Below, piece after piece: positions 51,304-60,503 of a stretch of DNA of 64,000 bases; the first letter of the stretch is position 1; each line of letters begins with the position of its first letter. Position numbers and translations under genes: made by a program. Where the stretch lies: contig NZ_RPFZ01000001.1 of assembly GCF_003815535.1 (NCBI RefSeq), positions 248,001 to 312,000 on the forward strand, written 5' to 3'. The notes under the pieces were generated by a model that was not told where the DNA came from, made no database searches, and saw nothing but the letters and a program-made list of their open reading frames with translations. This DNA is from Aurantiacibacter spongiae (GTDB lineage Bacteria > Pseudomonadota > Alphaproteobacteria > Sphingomonadales > Sphingomonadaceae).

Positions 51304-52664
51304 TACACGGCCAACGCTTCGCCGGTAACTTCGCAACGCGCCACGGCCACCTGCCCGACACCGCGAAACCGCAGCCCGATCAGCTGCCCCACCCGGCAAT
51401 TCGGTCGCCAGTGCATTCGCTCCTCCCGGCGGCCAGTCATGCGGCGGCCGATTTCGCGGCTGTAGGTTTCCCCGTCGCGGGTCATGGAAAGCCACATGGT
51501 GGCATCGCCATCGGGCTTGCGTCCGAACAGTTCGGTTTCGCGCACGATGAACCCGTTGCCCTGATCAAACAGCAACCCCGCGTCGAATTGCCAGTGGATC
51601 GAGTCGCCGAAGTGTTCCGAAATGTCCTGTGACAACACGCCAAGCGCGGTGCTGTCGATATCCCCGACGATGTGCCTGCCATAGCAATAGACGGCGAAGC
51701 GCGGCCTGTAGCGCTTGAAATATCCGCTATGGGCGATGTGCCATGCACCTTCACCGGTCTGCCCTGTCGCACGGATCGCCAGCACCACGGCCCGATCAGG
51801 CAGATGCATGACGAGGTGCTGTTCGTCGCCGAACGTGCGCGCTTCCAGCACGATCGCCGCCTCGTCCACGCCGACCAGCATGTCATCGATTTCGGGCGGG
51901 CTTACCCTCGTCGCCTGCCCGCCTGCCAGAATGTAGAGGCCGATCGGTTCATCGCGCGCGCCGCCGACGAATGCAAGCGTCTGACCGATGCGAACCTTTG
52001 CGTCGGCTGATACGCACCCGACCGAAATGGTCGCGCCACGCACGTTCTGGAACGGAAAGCCGGTCGACCCGACGTTGCGGAAAACCTGCACCGAATAGCG
52101 CCCGAACCCGTATAGTTCTTCTTCGAACACCTTGACGCCAGTGATCGGATCGGGGTCGCTCTCGGCCGACCCATACTTCAGCGCATCGACGCTCGTCGGG
52201 TCCAGCAGGTCTGTCACCACCAGATATTCGCCATCGGTGGTGACGAAATATCCGTCCATCCAGTCGACATCGAGAACCTTGCCAAGGTCGAAGTCGGCAA
52301 CCTTCAGCAGATCAGCGCCGTCATAGTAGAACAGCTTTTCCGCCGAACGGATGGCGAGCCTGTCGAAGTCCTGCGTGAAGCCTGCCGGGCGGGTGTCGGT
52401 GCCAACATCGCCGATGATGGCGATCGAGCCATCCGCCGCAACCGATATCAGGCTGGATCCCATGACGCGGTAATGCACTCCCTTGAACACCGCCCCGCCA
52501 CGATCCTCGCCGGGGCCGGTAGCAAAAAAGGTTGCTCCGCGCGTGGTGACAAGCTGCCCCTTGCTGATACCGCTTTCGCGAACCTCGTGCTGTAGGTTGA
52601 CCGGGAACGTGGTGGAATAGCCGCTTTCGCTCGATCGCACCCCGGACTGGATCGGCACCTGCAT
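51303..52664 (-). CDS. packaged-DNA stabilisation protein, P22 gp10-like
   Basis: A 453-aa connector protein that closes the portal after packaging. It has the beta-rich, repeat-like character of gp10 and family stretches such as GVHYRVMGSSLISV, LAIRSAEKLFYYDG, DVDWMDGYFVTTDGEYLVVTD, FGRYSVQVFRNVGSTGFPF and GATISVGCVSADA. It follows the gp4-like gene as in P22. Confidence 0.8.
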   Translation of the reverse strand: MQVPIQSGVRSSESGYSTTFPVNLQHEVRESGISKGQLVTTRGATFFATGPGEDRGGAVFKGVHYRVMGSSLISVAADGSIAIIGDVGTDTRPAGFTQDFDRLAIRSAEKLFYYDGADLLKVADFDLGKVLDVDWMDGYFVTTDGEYLVVTDLLDPTSVDALKYGSAESDPDPITGVKVFEEELYGFGRYSVQVFRNVGSTGFPFQNVRGATISVGCVSADAKVRIGQTLAFVGGARDEPIGLYILAGGQATRVSPPEIDDMLVGVDEAAIVLEARTFGDEQHLVMHLPDRAVVLAIRATGQTGEGAWHIAHSGYFKRYRPRFAVYCYGRHIVGDIDSTALGVLSQDISEHFGDSIHWQFDAGLLFDQGNGFIVRETELFGRKPDGDATMWLSMTRDGETYSREIGRRMTGRREERMHWRPNCRVGQLIGLRFRGVGQVAVARCEVTGEALAV

Positions 52665-53098
52665 TATTCAGGCCGCGCGAAATAGGTCCGCCCGTAGCGA
52701 TAGCCGGTCGGCGTGTTTTCAGCGTATTGCGCAGCCGGTATATCGGCAACCGCCGCGCACAGCCGCGAATAGGTCTGGCCCTTGATCCTGCGTGTTTCGG
52801 GCGTGAGCGTCTTGCCCATCGAGGGGGCCATGCGTTCTGCCAGCGCATATCCGACCGCCGCCATGTGCTGCCGGGCAATACCGCTTTCTTCTTCCAGGCG
52901 AACGCCCGCCGCGTCCTCGAAAATGTAGCCGAGTTGGTCGAACGGCCATTCGCTCATCATCGCGTTGAGCGAGGTTAGGGCCGCCGCATATTCGTTTTCC
53001 GAATGCCCGAACATGGCATCGCTCGTGCCCATCGCGGCGAAAGCGAAGTCGATGATCTCCCTGATCGTCGGGCCGGAGGGGATGGGGAGCGCGGTCAT
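52664..53098 (-). CDS. packaged-DNA stabilisation protein, P22 gp4-like
   Basis: A 144-aa head-to-tail connector. The N-terminal TIREIIDFAFAAMGTSD and SLNAMMSEWPFDQLGYIF are typical of gp4-type proteins. Start ATG at 53098 overlaps the preceding stop (ATGA). Sits between the coat region and gp10, as in P22. Confidence 0.75.
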   Translation of the reverse strand: MTALPIPSGPTIREIIDFAFAAMGTSDAMFGHSENEYAAALTSLNAMMSEWPFDQLGYIFEDAAGVRLEEESGIARQHMAAVGYALAERMAPSMGKTLTPETRRIKGQTYSRLCAAVADIPAAQYAENTPTGYRYGRTYFARPE

Positions 53099-53295
53099 TG
53101 CGTCACCTTCTTCTTCGACGCGCCACGCTTCGTTTCCGCTTTCTGCGGCGAACAATCGGGCGAAACGTTCCAGCCTTCCTTGAGCGCTGCCTGTTCTTCT
53201 CGCTCATCGTCGACGATCTTCCAGTCGACGTTCTGGCCGTGCCAGTCTTCCAGCATGGTGCCGGGGCGATACATCATCCTCGGATAGGTGCTCAC
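53095..53295 (-). CDS. small head-region phage protein (66 aa)
   Basis: Starts MSTYPRMMYRPGTMLEDWHG; contains NVDWKIVDDEREEQAALKEG, the sort of Trp/Glu-rich helix found in small head proteins, and a Lys-rich end. Function unknown. Confidence 0.55.
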   Translation of the reverse strand: MSTYPRMMYRPGTMLEDWHGQNVDWKIVDDEREEQAALKEGWNVSPDCSPQKAETKRGASKKKVTQ

Positions 53296-53310
53296 CGCCC
53301 CGGCTCCCGC

Positions 53311-53760
53311 TCACAGCTTCGTGATAGGCGATACGTCGTTCGTGTAGCCCGGACCCGCCGTGGTCACTTCATACGGCGAATCCACGTCCAGACGCTTGCA
53401 CAGCGCCTTCACGTAATCGGTGCGGTTCTGTCCGGAACGCTCCAGTTCCAGAAGGCCAGCCACCTTTTCCTCGGGCACCGGATCGTCGGACCCTTCCTTC
53501 ACGCGGTCCTTGAAGGCGTCGATGTCGAGATCGAGGATCGGCGCAAACTGCATGATGTCGGACGAACCGGGATATTTCGGCCCCGTGGTTTCGCCCGGCA
53601 GGTTGCCATCGGTGGCGTAACGGTAGCTGTCCTTCGCCTGCTCCTTCGCGGCTTCCAGCGCACCTTCCTTCTTGGCCTTGTCGATCTCCGACTGGCTCAC
53701 CTTGGGCAGGCCAGCGGCAACGGCGGCTTCCTGCTCGGCGGTATCGGTCTTGTTGCTCAT
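53311..53760 (-). CDS. hypothetical head-region protein (149 aa)
   Basis: A soluble, acidic protein with AEQEAAVAAGLPKVSQSEID and a C-terminal RTDYVKALCKRLDVDSPYEV. It sits right after the coat gene (48 nt) where many podoviruses encode a small head protein. No family recognised. Confidence 0.5.
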   Translation of the reverse strand: MSNKTDTAEQEAAVAAGLPKVSQSEIDKAKKEGALEAAKEQAKDSYRYATDGNLPGETTGPKYPGSSDIMQFAPILDLDIDAFKDRVKEGSDDPVPEEKVAGLLELERSGQNRTDYVKALCKRLDVDSPYEVTTAGPGYTNDVSPITKL

Positions 53761-53808
53761 GTCCTTGTCTCCTGAAAAGGAGGCGGGGCATCACGCCCCG
53801 CCCGCCGT

Positions 53809-55074
53809 TTATGCCTGATTGAACGCCATGTTGCCCGCCATCTCGGGAGCAATCAGCGAAGCGCCGAAGTCGATATCCCAGCGCGCCTTGACGGACAGGT
53901 CGTTGATTTCCCCCTGCCGTGCGTAGGTGATCCGGATACCCAGATCGGTCGTCGCCGTGCGAACCTGCCATCCATCCTGCGGATCGACCGAGTAGCTGCC
54001 CGGAATGAGCAGCAGGCTTTCCCGCTTGAAGAACGGATTGAGTTCGGCGGCCGTGGTGTTGAGCCACGTGATCGCCGCACCGTTCGCCGGAGTGGCCGAC
54101 ACGTTCGCGTATTCCTTCGATCCGGTCGACCCCTCGGCGGCGTCGATGATCGCGGGATAGACGCGAATGGTATTCGCCGCCGGCTTGCCGACCACGCGGA
54201 ACGTCATCAGCTGACCGGTGTCCTGCTTCGTGATCATGTGCAGGCTGTTGACACCAGCGATCGTGAAGGCATCGCCGGTGTCGATGGCAGCGTAATTCGC
54301 CGCCGTGATCACCAGATCGGTATAGCGGTTGTCCTTGTTCGCCTTCTCTCCGGTAGCCGCCGTAGTGGTGGCCGCAGGAACGGTGCGCTGGGTAGCACCG
54401 TTGACCGTGGTCGCACCGCCGCCGGCTGCCGCCAGGCGCACGGACTGGTCGTTCTTGAACAGCTCGAAACCGGCAACATCCGAACCGATCATGGCCCTGG
54501 AATAGGCGTCCAGATCGCGGCTGTTGTCGGTCGCCCGGTTGGCAAGGTTGCCGGCCATCGCGTTCGCAACGCGCGGAGCGAGGAACATCAGCCGGTCGGA
54601 CTGCGAGATACCGCGCTCGGTCATCAGCGCATCGGCAAGGGCGACATCGTCGAAGCCGGTAGGCGCACCAGTGCGCTTCACGAACATCGAGCCTTGCAAC
54701 GCCACCGTGTTGAACAGCGCCAGGTTCACGTCCGAACCCAGCTTCTGCTTTGCCGACTTGCCCTTCTTTTCGAGCGCCGACTTGATACGCAGTTCCTTGG
54801 CGGAATACTTGACCGCGACCGACTTGTGGTAACCGATCGACACCGGCACCGACAGTTCGGTGGTGTCGCCGAAATTGCTGGTCTGGTCGAAACCGTCATA
54901 GCTGGCCGAGATCATCGGGGCCGGCACCCAGAACTGATCGCCAGCGCGGGCCATCGCTTCCGGGTCTTCGGGCTGATACGTCTCAGCCCCCTTGGCGATG
55001 ACGAGCTGGTCGTCGAAGCCTTCGATCATATCGTCGAACATGACGAGTTCTTGCTTGGTGAAACTGTTTGCCAT
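53809..55074 (-). CDS. P22-type major coat protein
   Basis: A 421-aa HK97-fold capsid protein of the P22 gp5 kind. The N-terminus MANSFTKQELVMFDDMIEGF, the early DQFWVPAPMISASYDGFDQT, the SVPVSIGYHKSVAVKYSAKE stretch, the AFNQA C-terminus, and an inserted domain region in the second half (NTIRVYPAIIDAAEGSTG) match P22-like coat proteins in length and order. It follows the scaffold gene. Confidence 0.88.
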   Translation of the reverse strand: MANSFTKQELVMFDDMIEGFDDQLVIAKGAETYQPEDPEAMARAGDQFWVPAPMISASYDGFDQTSNFGDTTELSVPVSIGYHKSVAVKYSAKELRIKSALEKKGKSAKQKLGSDVNLALFNTVALQGSMFVKRTGAPTGFDDVALADALMTERGISQSDRLMFLAPRVANAMAGNLANRATDNSRDLDAYSRAMIGSDVAGFELFKNDQSVRLAAAGGGATTVNGATQRTVPAATTTAATGEKANKDNRYTDLVITAANYAAIDTGDAFTIAGVNSLHMITKQDTGQLMTFRVVGKPAANTIRVYPAIIDAAEGSTGSKEYANVSATPANGAAITWLNTTAAELNPFFKRESLLLIPGSYSVDPQDGWQVRTATTDLGIRITYARQGEINDLSVKARWDIDFGASLIAPEMAGNMAFNQA

Positions 55075-55101
55075 CGTGGATTATCCCTGAATTGATGAGG
55101 T

Positions 55102-55947
55102 TCAGGCCCGCGAGCGAAGCTCTTTCTTGTAGCGGATCACTTTCGTGCGATCCCCCGTGCGCTCCGCCTCTTTTTCGAGCCGTTCGAGTTCCTTGTCCGC
55201 GCTGGTCGGGGCAGCATTGCCCTTCACAGGACGATCGGGTTGCGGTCGGGCACGGGTTTTCATCTGCACCTTGCTCCTCAGCTCGCCGATCTTCATCGCG
55301 GCATCTGCGGGATCGAGTTTCGAGAGTTCTTCAAGCGTCGTCGGACTGCGATGGAGAGCCGCCACAAGGGCCGCCCCCTTCCCCGATTTCAGCAACAGCG
55401 CCCGGTGGGATTCCGGCAGGATCGCGGCGACCTGCGCCTCCGCTTCGTCGAAGTTCGGGATATTCAGGCTCGCCTTGTCGGTTTCGTAGGCCCGCTGGAC
55501 CTCGCCCCACTTCGCGGCTTCCTGCTCCCGCTCCTTCGCCTTTTCCTGTTCCTGACGCTCGGCCCTGGCCTTGCGCTCGTTCCATTCCCGCCATGCGATC
55601 GCGAACTTCTCGGCATCGTAATCGATACCGTCGTCCTCGATGGTGGGTTCTGGCCCGACTTCGATCTGCTCTTCGCGCTTCCCGGTTTCCGCCGCCTTCA
55701 GTTGCGCGGTGAGTTCCCGGTTGCGTTCGCGCAGCTCGCGGATGACGCTGCTTTCACTCTCGGGAGCTGGCGCGGCCCCCTCGTCTTCGCCGTCGAACCC
55801 GAAATAGGTTTCTTCCGGCTGCTCCTCGGTTTCGTCCTCGTCCGGATTTTCGGTCGCTTCGCCATCTTCCGGCTCCGCTTCCTCGGTTTCATCGATCTCC
55901 TGTTCGGGATCGAGTTCGAGAACATCTTCCTCGGGCTGGTCTGCCAT
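55102..55947 (-). CDS. capsid scaffolding protein
   Basis: A 281-aa highly acidic and then helical protein: residues 1-70 are nearly all Asp/Glu (DELDPEQEIDETEEAEPEDG-like), followed by a coiled coil (RELRERNRELTAQLKAAETG, ARAERQEQEKAKEREQEAAK) and a basic C-terminus (RYKKELRSRA) fit for coat binding. Composition and position between portal and coat genes define a scaffold. Confidence 0.8.
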   Translation of the reverse strand: MADQPEEDVLELDPEQEIDETEEAEPEDGEATENPDEDETEEQPEETYFGFDGEDEGAAPAPESESSVIRELRERNRELTAQLKAAETGKREEQIEVGPEPTIEDDGIDYDAEKFAIAWREWNERKARAERQEQEKAKEREQEAAKWGEVQRAYETDKASLNIPNFDEAEAQVAAILPESHRALLLKSGKGAALVAALHRSPTTLEELSKLDPADAAMKIGELRSKVQMKTRARPQPDRPVKGNAAPTSADKELERLEKEAERTGDRTKVIRYKKELRSRA

Positions 55948-56024
55948 TCGTCTTCCCTTGTCTCACCAATTCACGGCTTGGCGGCTGCCGATGGGAAGGC
56001 AGATTACGGGCGCTCGGCAAGGCG

Positions 56025-56046
56025 CGCCATTTGACGGCTTTACGCC
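56025..56046. repeat. phage intergenic repeat, copy 2
   Basis: Contains TTGACGGCTTTACGC at 56031-56045; 22 nt identical with copy 1. It directly follows, in transcription direction, the stop codon of the 83-aa gene, about 80 nt before the scaffold ATG. Confidence 0.7.
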
Positions 56047-56297
56047 TACCGGACGGTGGCGCTGATATACCCTTCGCCGCGAACCCAGATGGCAGTCGCC
56101 GTTCCGGAGATGACCTGGCCCGTATCGATCCGGACGGGCCCGAGCGCCGTCGTGTTGGGGTTTCCGCCGAACACCACTTCGACGATCTCGTCATCGAGAT
56201 TCTGAATCAGCACCTCGACACCGCCAAGGCTGGCGTTTCCGGCGACGATATCGGTCCACGCCTGAATCACGGCGATACGCGGTTGCGAAGCGGTCAT
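56046..56297 (-). CDS. small phage structural protein (83 aa)
   Basis: Starts MTASQPRIAVIQAWTDIVAG, beta-rich. Overlaps the portal stop by 4 nt (ATGA). Possibly a decoration or head-completion protein; not recognised. Confidence 0.5.
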   Translation of the reverse strand: MTASQPRIAVIQAWTDIVAGNASLGGVEVLIQNLDDEIVEVVFGGNPNTTALGPVRIDTGQVISGTATAIWVRGEGYISATVR

Positions 56298-58363
56298 TGC
56301 GTCAATCCTCCCATGAGCGCTTCCCGGCGCGTCTTTCCGGCCTGCGCGATCTTCTCAATGGTGCCGGCGAGCGTTTCGTCACGCTTCGCCAGCTTCAGCG
56401 CAGTATCGGCCTTCGTCTCGTCGACCTCTGCCTTGTTCTTCTCGGCCTGCGTCATGAGTTCGGCAGCCTGCGCCCGCGCCACTTCGGCCATCGGATCGGG
56501 CTGCTGGTTCTGCGCGGCCTCCTCCATCGCCTTCTGCTCGTCCTCGTTCGGCTTGACGAGGCCCAGCCTCAGCCCGCGCTGGCGCGCCCATTCGTGGAAC
56601 TCGTCGATCCCCTCGCCATCCTGATTGAGAACCGCAGTCAGGATCGCCGCCTGGGCGAGTTCGGCGTCCTGCGCCTGAATGGCGACCTCGGCTGTCTGCA
56701 ACATCGACTTGACCGTCTTGTCCCGGCGGGTCGCGGTCGCCTCGGTCACACTGGCGATGACCTTGTAGCGTCCGGAGATCAGGTCGTTGACAATGCGCGT
56801 CTTGTCGTTGTCGGTTCGCAGCTGCTGAAGCACGGCCTGACCGTCGTCGCCATCCTCGGTCATGGTCTCTACCTCTCGCCCAGCCTCGATGTAGATATCG
56901 CTGCACATCGACAGGTAGATTTCGCCTTCGCGCTGAACCGACTGGCGCACGTTGTCGAGATAGATGCCGGATCGCGCGTCGACCCGCGTGGCGGCAATGT
57001 CCATCGCCTCGGCGCTGGTGTTGGCCTTGACCGTATCGGCCCCGTCCTGCGATTCCTCCAACAGGTCGGCATTGTTGATCTGAAGCATCGCGGCCATCGC
57101 CGGCGGCAGATCGGGCGGCTTGATGTAGGATAGCGGCCCGGCTTTGATGATGTTGCCTTCCGCGTCGCGCAGCGAATGGGCCAGCAGGAACGGAAGTCGG
57201 TCGATATTGGCGCGCGCCCACTGCCCGGTAATCACCGGATCCATCTGTTCCGGATCGAAGATCGGGCGCTCCTGCGGACTGAGGCTGTTCAGTTCCGCCA
57301 GCTTCGACAGGTTGGAATTGTAGAGGCGCTGGGCGTCCATCTTGTCCTGAACGTAGCCCTGCCAGCGCTCCATGTTCTCGACGAAATACCGCCGGCCATA
57401 AATGGGCACGATGGGAATGGCCTGTCCCGCGATCAGCCCGCAATCCTCCAGAACCTCGGCACCGGAGAGCACGTATTTGTGAACCCGCTTGCGTTTGCGG
57501 CGCTGGGTCTTGTCCTGCCAGCCATCGGCTTTCATCTGCGCCAGTTCGCCGTCATCGAAGTCCGACGCCCAATAGCGCTTCTCCTCGCCCGACAGGCGGT
57601 GCGTCAGGACGTGCAGGGTCTCGTTGACCTCCTCGACTTCGTAATACTCCGCCACCGCGCGGGTTTCGGGTGCGAACCAGTCGGTCATGCGCAGCGCCGT
57701 GCCGTCCGGAAACTCGGCTTTCGCGTCGGGATATTCCTCCTCGAACGCCTCTTTCGTCATGCTGGTGCGGATGAAGGCATAGCGGGCATCGGACTTGTCG
57801 TAGAGCCGCGCGTTGGGATCGAAATAAACAGACTGGTCGGCGTCGACGATGATCGCAGCCGGATTGATCCGCTGGTGATCGTTATCCTTGTCGCTCTCGT
57901 CTTCCCATTCATTGGTCAGCCGGTAAGCACCGAACCCGCCGGCAAATGCTTCATACGCCGCGTTGTCGCGAGCCTGCTGCGACTTAAACCGGTAGCCGTC
58001 CGCGCGGTGCATCCCGTCGAGCGTTTCGGCCGTTTCGGCGTCGGACTTGGGGCCATCGGGACGGAAGTCCGGCACGATGCGATTTTCGCGGTAATCGGTC
58101 TCGATCTTGCGCAGCCCACGGCCCACCTTGTCGACGGTAACGCGGATCGAGTTGGCGAATTGTTCGCCCCACTCGTCTTCCCACTGCGCACCGGGGATCG
58201 AAACGAAGCGCCGCGCCTGGAGACTCTGCGCCCGCAATTCCTGCTGGGGCCACGCACAGGCATCGAACCGCTTGATCGCGCGGGCGTGAACCTGGGCGAG
58301 CGCATCGTCGCCGGTGTCGCGCTTTTCGAGAGCCGTGTCGTGCTGGGAAAGGTCCGCCTGCAT
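56294..58363 (-). CDS. P22-type portal protein
   Basis: A 689-aa portal protein forming the DNA packaging channel. P22-portal-like features: RRFVSIPGAQWEDEWGEQFA, DYRENRIVPDFRPDG, AIIVDADQSVYFDPNARLYD, PIVPIYGRRYFVENMERWQG (nucleotide-contact region), and the C-terminal helical domain with KLAKRDETLAGTIEKIAQAG. ATG at 58363 follows the repeat copy 3 region. Confidence 0.88.
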   Translation of the reverse strand: MQADLSQHDTALEKRDTGDDALAQVHARAIKRFDACAWPQQELRAQSLQARRFVSIPGAQWEDEWGEQFANSIRVTVDKVGRGLRKIETDYRENRIVPDFRPDGPKSDAETAETLDGMHRADGYRFKSQQARDNAAYEAFAGGFGAYRLTNEWEDESDKDNDHQRINPAAIIVDADQSVYFDPNARLYDKSDARYAFIRTSMTKEAFEEEYPDAKAEFPDGTALRMTDWFAPETRAVAEYYEVEEVNETLHVLTHRLSGEEKRYWASDFDDGELAQMKADGWQDKTQRRKRKRVHKYVLSGAEVLEDCGLIAGQAIPIVPIYGRRYFVENMERWQGYVQDKMDAQRLYNSNLSKLAELNSLSPQERPIFDPEQMDPVITGQWARANIDRLPFLLAHSLRDAEGNIIKAGPLSYIKPPDLPPAMAAMLQINNADLLEESQDGADTVKANTSAEAMDIAATRVDARSGIYLDNVRQSVQREGEIYLSMCSDIYIEAGREVETMTEDGDDGQAVLQQLRTDNDKTRIVNDLISGRYKVIASVTEATATRRDKTVKSMLQTAEVAIQAQDAELAQAAILTAVLNQDGEGIDEFHEWARQRGLRLGLVKPNEDEQKAMEEAAQNQQPDPMAEVARAQAAELMTQAEKNKAEVDETKADTALKLAKRDETLAGTIEKIAQAGKTRREALMGGLTQ

Positions 58364-58402
58364 GGGCGGGGAAGGTAGCGCCCGATCGGGGCTGCGGTCA
58401 GC

Positions 58403-58417
58403 TTGACGGCTTTACGC
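58403..58417. repeat. phage intergenic repeat, copy 3
   Basis: TTGACGGCTTTACGC exactly, adjoining the TAG stop of the large terminase gene and about 40 nt before the portal ATG. Flanks differ from copies 1 and 2. Confidence 0.7.
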
Positions 58418-59640
58418 TATCTCGCAAACGCCGTCACCGTCGACGGGATGGCGACCGCCACCTTCTTCGGCTTCCCCTGCAAGGCCCGCCGCGCACCCTC
58501 CACGGCATAGCGCAGGGCATCGATGAGGTGATTGTTCCGGTCCTCCAGCACACCCAGCACCTGCCCGGTCAGCGGGTCAGTCTTGTAACTGTAGTGTGTC
58601 AGCTCGTCGATCAGGTGCTCGCATCGCGGATGCACCACCATGTCGTAGCCCTTCAGGAACTCGACCCCTTCCTCGAGCGAGCGCGCGCCCTTCAACGCCG
58701 GTGCGATGCGAGGGAAGCCATGCTTGCGCAAATGGCTGATGGTTTCGGGCCGCGCGCTGTCGGCGGTCATCCAGTATTTCTCGGCATCCGGGATCGTCAT
58801 GAACAGCTTGGGAAGGTCGACCACCTCGACATGCAGCCCCCACGCCTCATGGTCGACGAACAACTGCTTGCCGTCGATCCAGCAGCGCACGGCGCACGAC
58901 GGATCGATGCTGAAGCCGAAATCCGCGCCCAGGCGGTATTCGACATTCGCCGGGCTGTCGAAGTCCTCCACGGTCCAGTTGCGGAACACGCGCGCTTCGC
59001 TGTTCGCCCTGTATTGCCCGAGCCAGACGTGATTGAACTTGTCGATGTCGCGGCTGCGATCAAACTCCATTTCCGCCCGCAGAACATCGGGAAACCACGG
59101 ATTGTCGTAATGATTGATCTCGCGAACGATGGTGGCCGGCGGTGGTCCGTCATCGCTGCGGAAAATCGCATCGACCGGATCGTCTTCCAGGTCAGGGTTC
59201 CATGTCCAGATCAAGCGGCTGTCGGGCTTGCGGATGGTGGGGATGAGCGTGTCCAGGCTCGATTGGCTGAATGCCTGCGCCTCGTCTCCCCAGAAGGTGG
59301 TTATGCCTTCGATGGACTTGATGCCGTTCGCATTGCCCCGGATGCCGGAAAACAGGAACAGACTGTCGTTCGGCCCGCGTATTTCCTGATCGGTGCTGTC
59401 GAATGCCGACTGCACGCCGAGCCTTTCGATGGCATCGTCCAGCAGGCGTTTGGAACTGTCCTTGATCGACTTCTGCAATTCACGGCCGCACAACACGCGC
59501 TCGTGCCGCTCCATCGCCTGAATGATGAGCGCCGTGGCTACAGTGTAGGACTTCCCCCCGCCGCGCCCTCCATGCCATGCCAGATGCCGGAACGGCTGCC
59601 ACAGGTCGCTAGCGTAATCGGGCAGGTCAACTTGCCGCAT
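58417..59640 (-). CDS. terminase large subunit
   Basis: A 407-aa packaging motor. The ATPase half has Walker A WHGGRGGGKSYT and a Walker B-type FWGDEAQAF; the RNase H-like nuclease half has LGADFGFSIDPS and, near the C-terminus, DRNNHLIDALRYAVEGAR with acidic residues. This is the Terminase_3/PBSX-like kind. It overlaps the small terminase by 14 nt. Confidence 0.93.
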   Translation of the reverse strand: MRQVDLPDYASDLWQPFRHLAWHGGRGGGKSYTVATALIIQAMERHERVLCGRELQKSIKDSSKRLLDDAIERLGVQSAFDSTDQEIRGPNDSLFLFSGIRGNANGIKSIEGITTFWGDEAQAFSQSSLDTLIPTIRKPDSRLIWTWNPDLEDDPVDAIFRSDDGPPPATIVREINHYDNPWFPDVLRAEMEFDRSRDIDKFNHVWLGQYRANSEARVFRNWTVEDFDSPANVEYRLGADFGFSIDPSCAVRCWIDGKQLFVDHEAWGLHVEVVDLPKLFMTIPDAEKYWMTADSARPETISHLRKHGFPRIAPALKGARSLEEGVEFLKGYDMVVHPRCEHLIDELTHYSYKTDPLTGQVLGVLEDRNNHLIDALRYAVEGARRALQGKPKKVAVAIPSTVTAFAR

Positions 59641-60028
59641 CTGCCTTCACGAGGTTGACGCTGAAGCCCTTGGGCAACGGATTGTCGGGATCATCACCGT
59701 GAAGGATTTTGTCGCCGTATTTCTTCGGGGCCAGCTTCGCCGCGCGCCACTGATAAGCATGGATGCGCAGCTTGACGACCTGCCAGTTCTCGCTGGTCGC
59801 CTCTAAAGCCATCTGCACGATCTTCTCCGGCACCGCCTCCTGCTGTGCCTGTCTCGCGCGCGCGATACGCTCCGCGAAATCGGGATCCCTCGCCATCCTG
59901 CGATAAACCGTATCGTCCGAAGGCATGTGATCGTCGCGGCAGATTTCCGTCAGGCCTTCCCCGCCGGTCAGCCGGTCGCACAATTCGTCGACGATCAGTG
60001 CGTTATCGAGAAGCCCATGCTGCGCCAT
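59627..60028 (-). CDS. terminase small subunit
   Basis: A 133-aa protein: N-terminal HTH-like region (GLTEICRDDHMPSDDTVYRR), helical FAERIARARQAQQEAV, and the C-terminal RIHAYQWRAAKLAPKKYGDK typical of small terminases. Position before terL supports it. Confidence 0.85.
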   Translation of the reverse strand: MAQHGLLDNALIVDELCDRLTGGEGLTEICRDDHMPSDDTVYRRMARDPDFAERIARARQAQQEAVPEKIVQMALEATSENWQVVKLRIHAYQWRAAKLAPKKYGDKILHGDDPDNPLPKGFSVNLVKADAAS

Positions 60029-60032
60029 GACC

Positions 60033-60344
60033 CTAACTCCTACCCTTCTGGGGATTGCCCCGCACCTTGACGCCCTTACGCTTTCTCACGCGGGCGAGGC
60101 GCTGATACGCCGCCCCTTCCGACACGCCCATATCGAGGGCGAGCCGCTTGATAGCCTTGCGCCGTGCGGCCTCGGTCAGCCATTGGTCATGCTTGGGCTG
60201 CCATTCGAACTCGGAACAGTCGCCTTCCGAACGCACGATCTCCTCAATCAGGTCGGTTTCGACATCGGTGAGAGCACGGCGCTTGCCGACTTCCTCCAGC
60301 AGACCGAGAAGAAACACGCCCTTGACCGGAATCAGTTCTGTCAT
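60033..60344 (-). CDS. hypothetical phage protein with HTH-like motif (103 aa)
   Basis: Contains EAARRKAIKRLALDMGVSEG and AAYQRLARVRKRKG, a likely helix-turn-helix, so it may bind DNA. It lies just before the small terminase. A late regulator or packaging factor is possible but not shown. Confidence 0.5.
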   Translation of the reverse strand: MTELIPVKGVFLLGLLEEVGKRRALTDVETDLIEEIVRSEGDCSEFEWQPKHDQWLTEAARRKAIKRLALDMGVSEGAAYQRLARVRKRKGVKVRGNPQKGRS

Positions 60345-60350
60345 CGTCCC

Positions 60351-60503
60351 TCACTTCCCATGCTGCCTGAGGCTGAAATCGATCCATTCGGGCGGGGGCA
60401 GGTCTTTGCCATAAACCCCTTCGCGGTATCGCTGGCGAATCTCTGCGCGCGAGAGGTGCCAGCAATCGGCCAGGATGAGCGCTGCACCTTCACCGGGGCG
60501 CAT
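60351..60503 (-). CDS. small phage protein (50 aa)
   Basis: Starts MRPGEGAALILADCWHLSRA and ends SLRQHGK. The ATG overlaps the end of the upstream gene by 14 nt and its stop is 6 nt before the next ATG. Resembles fragments of HTH-type packaging proteins; function unknown. Confidence 0.45.
   Translation of the reverse strand: MRPGEGAALILADCWHLSRAEIRQRYREGVYGKDLPPPEWIDFSLRQHGK

Noticed and set aside
60064-60078. A fourth copy of the intergenic repeat (TTGACGCCCTTACGC).
   Set aside because: It differs from the repeat at several positions and lies inside coding sequence, so it is treated as chance similarity.
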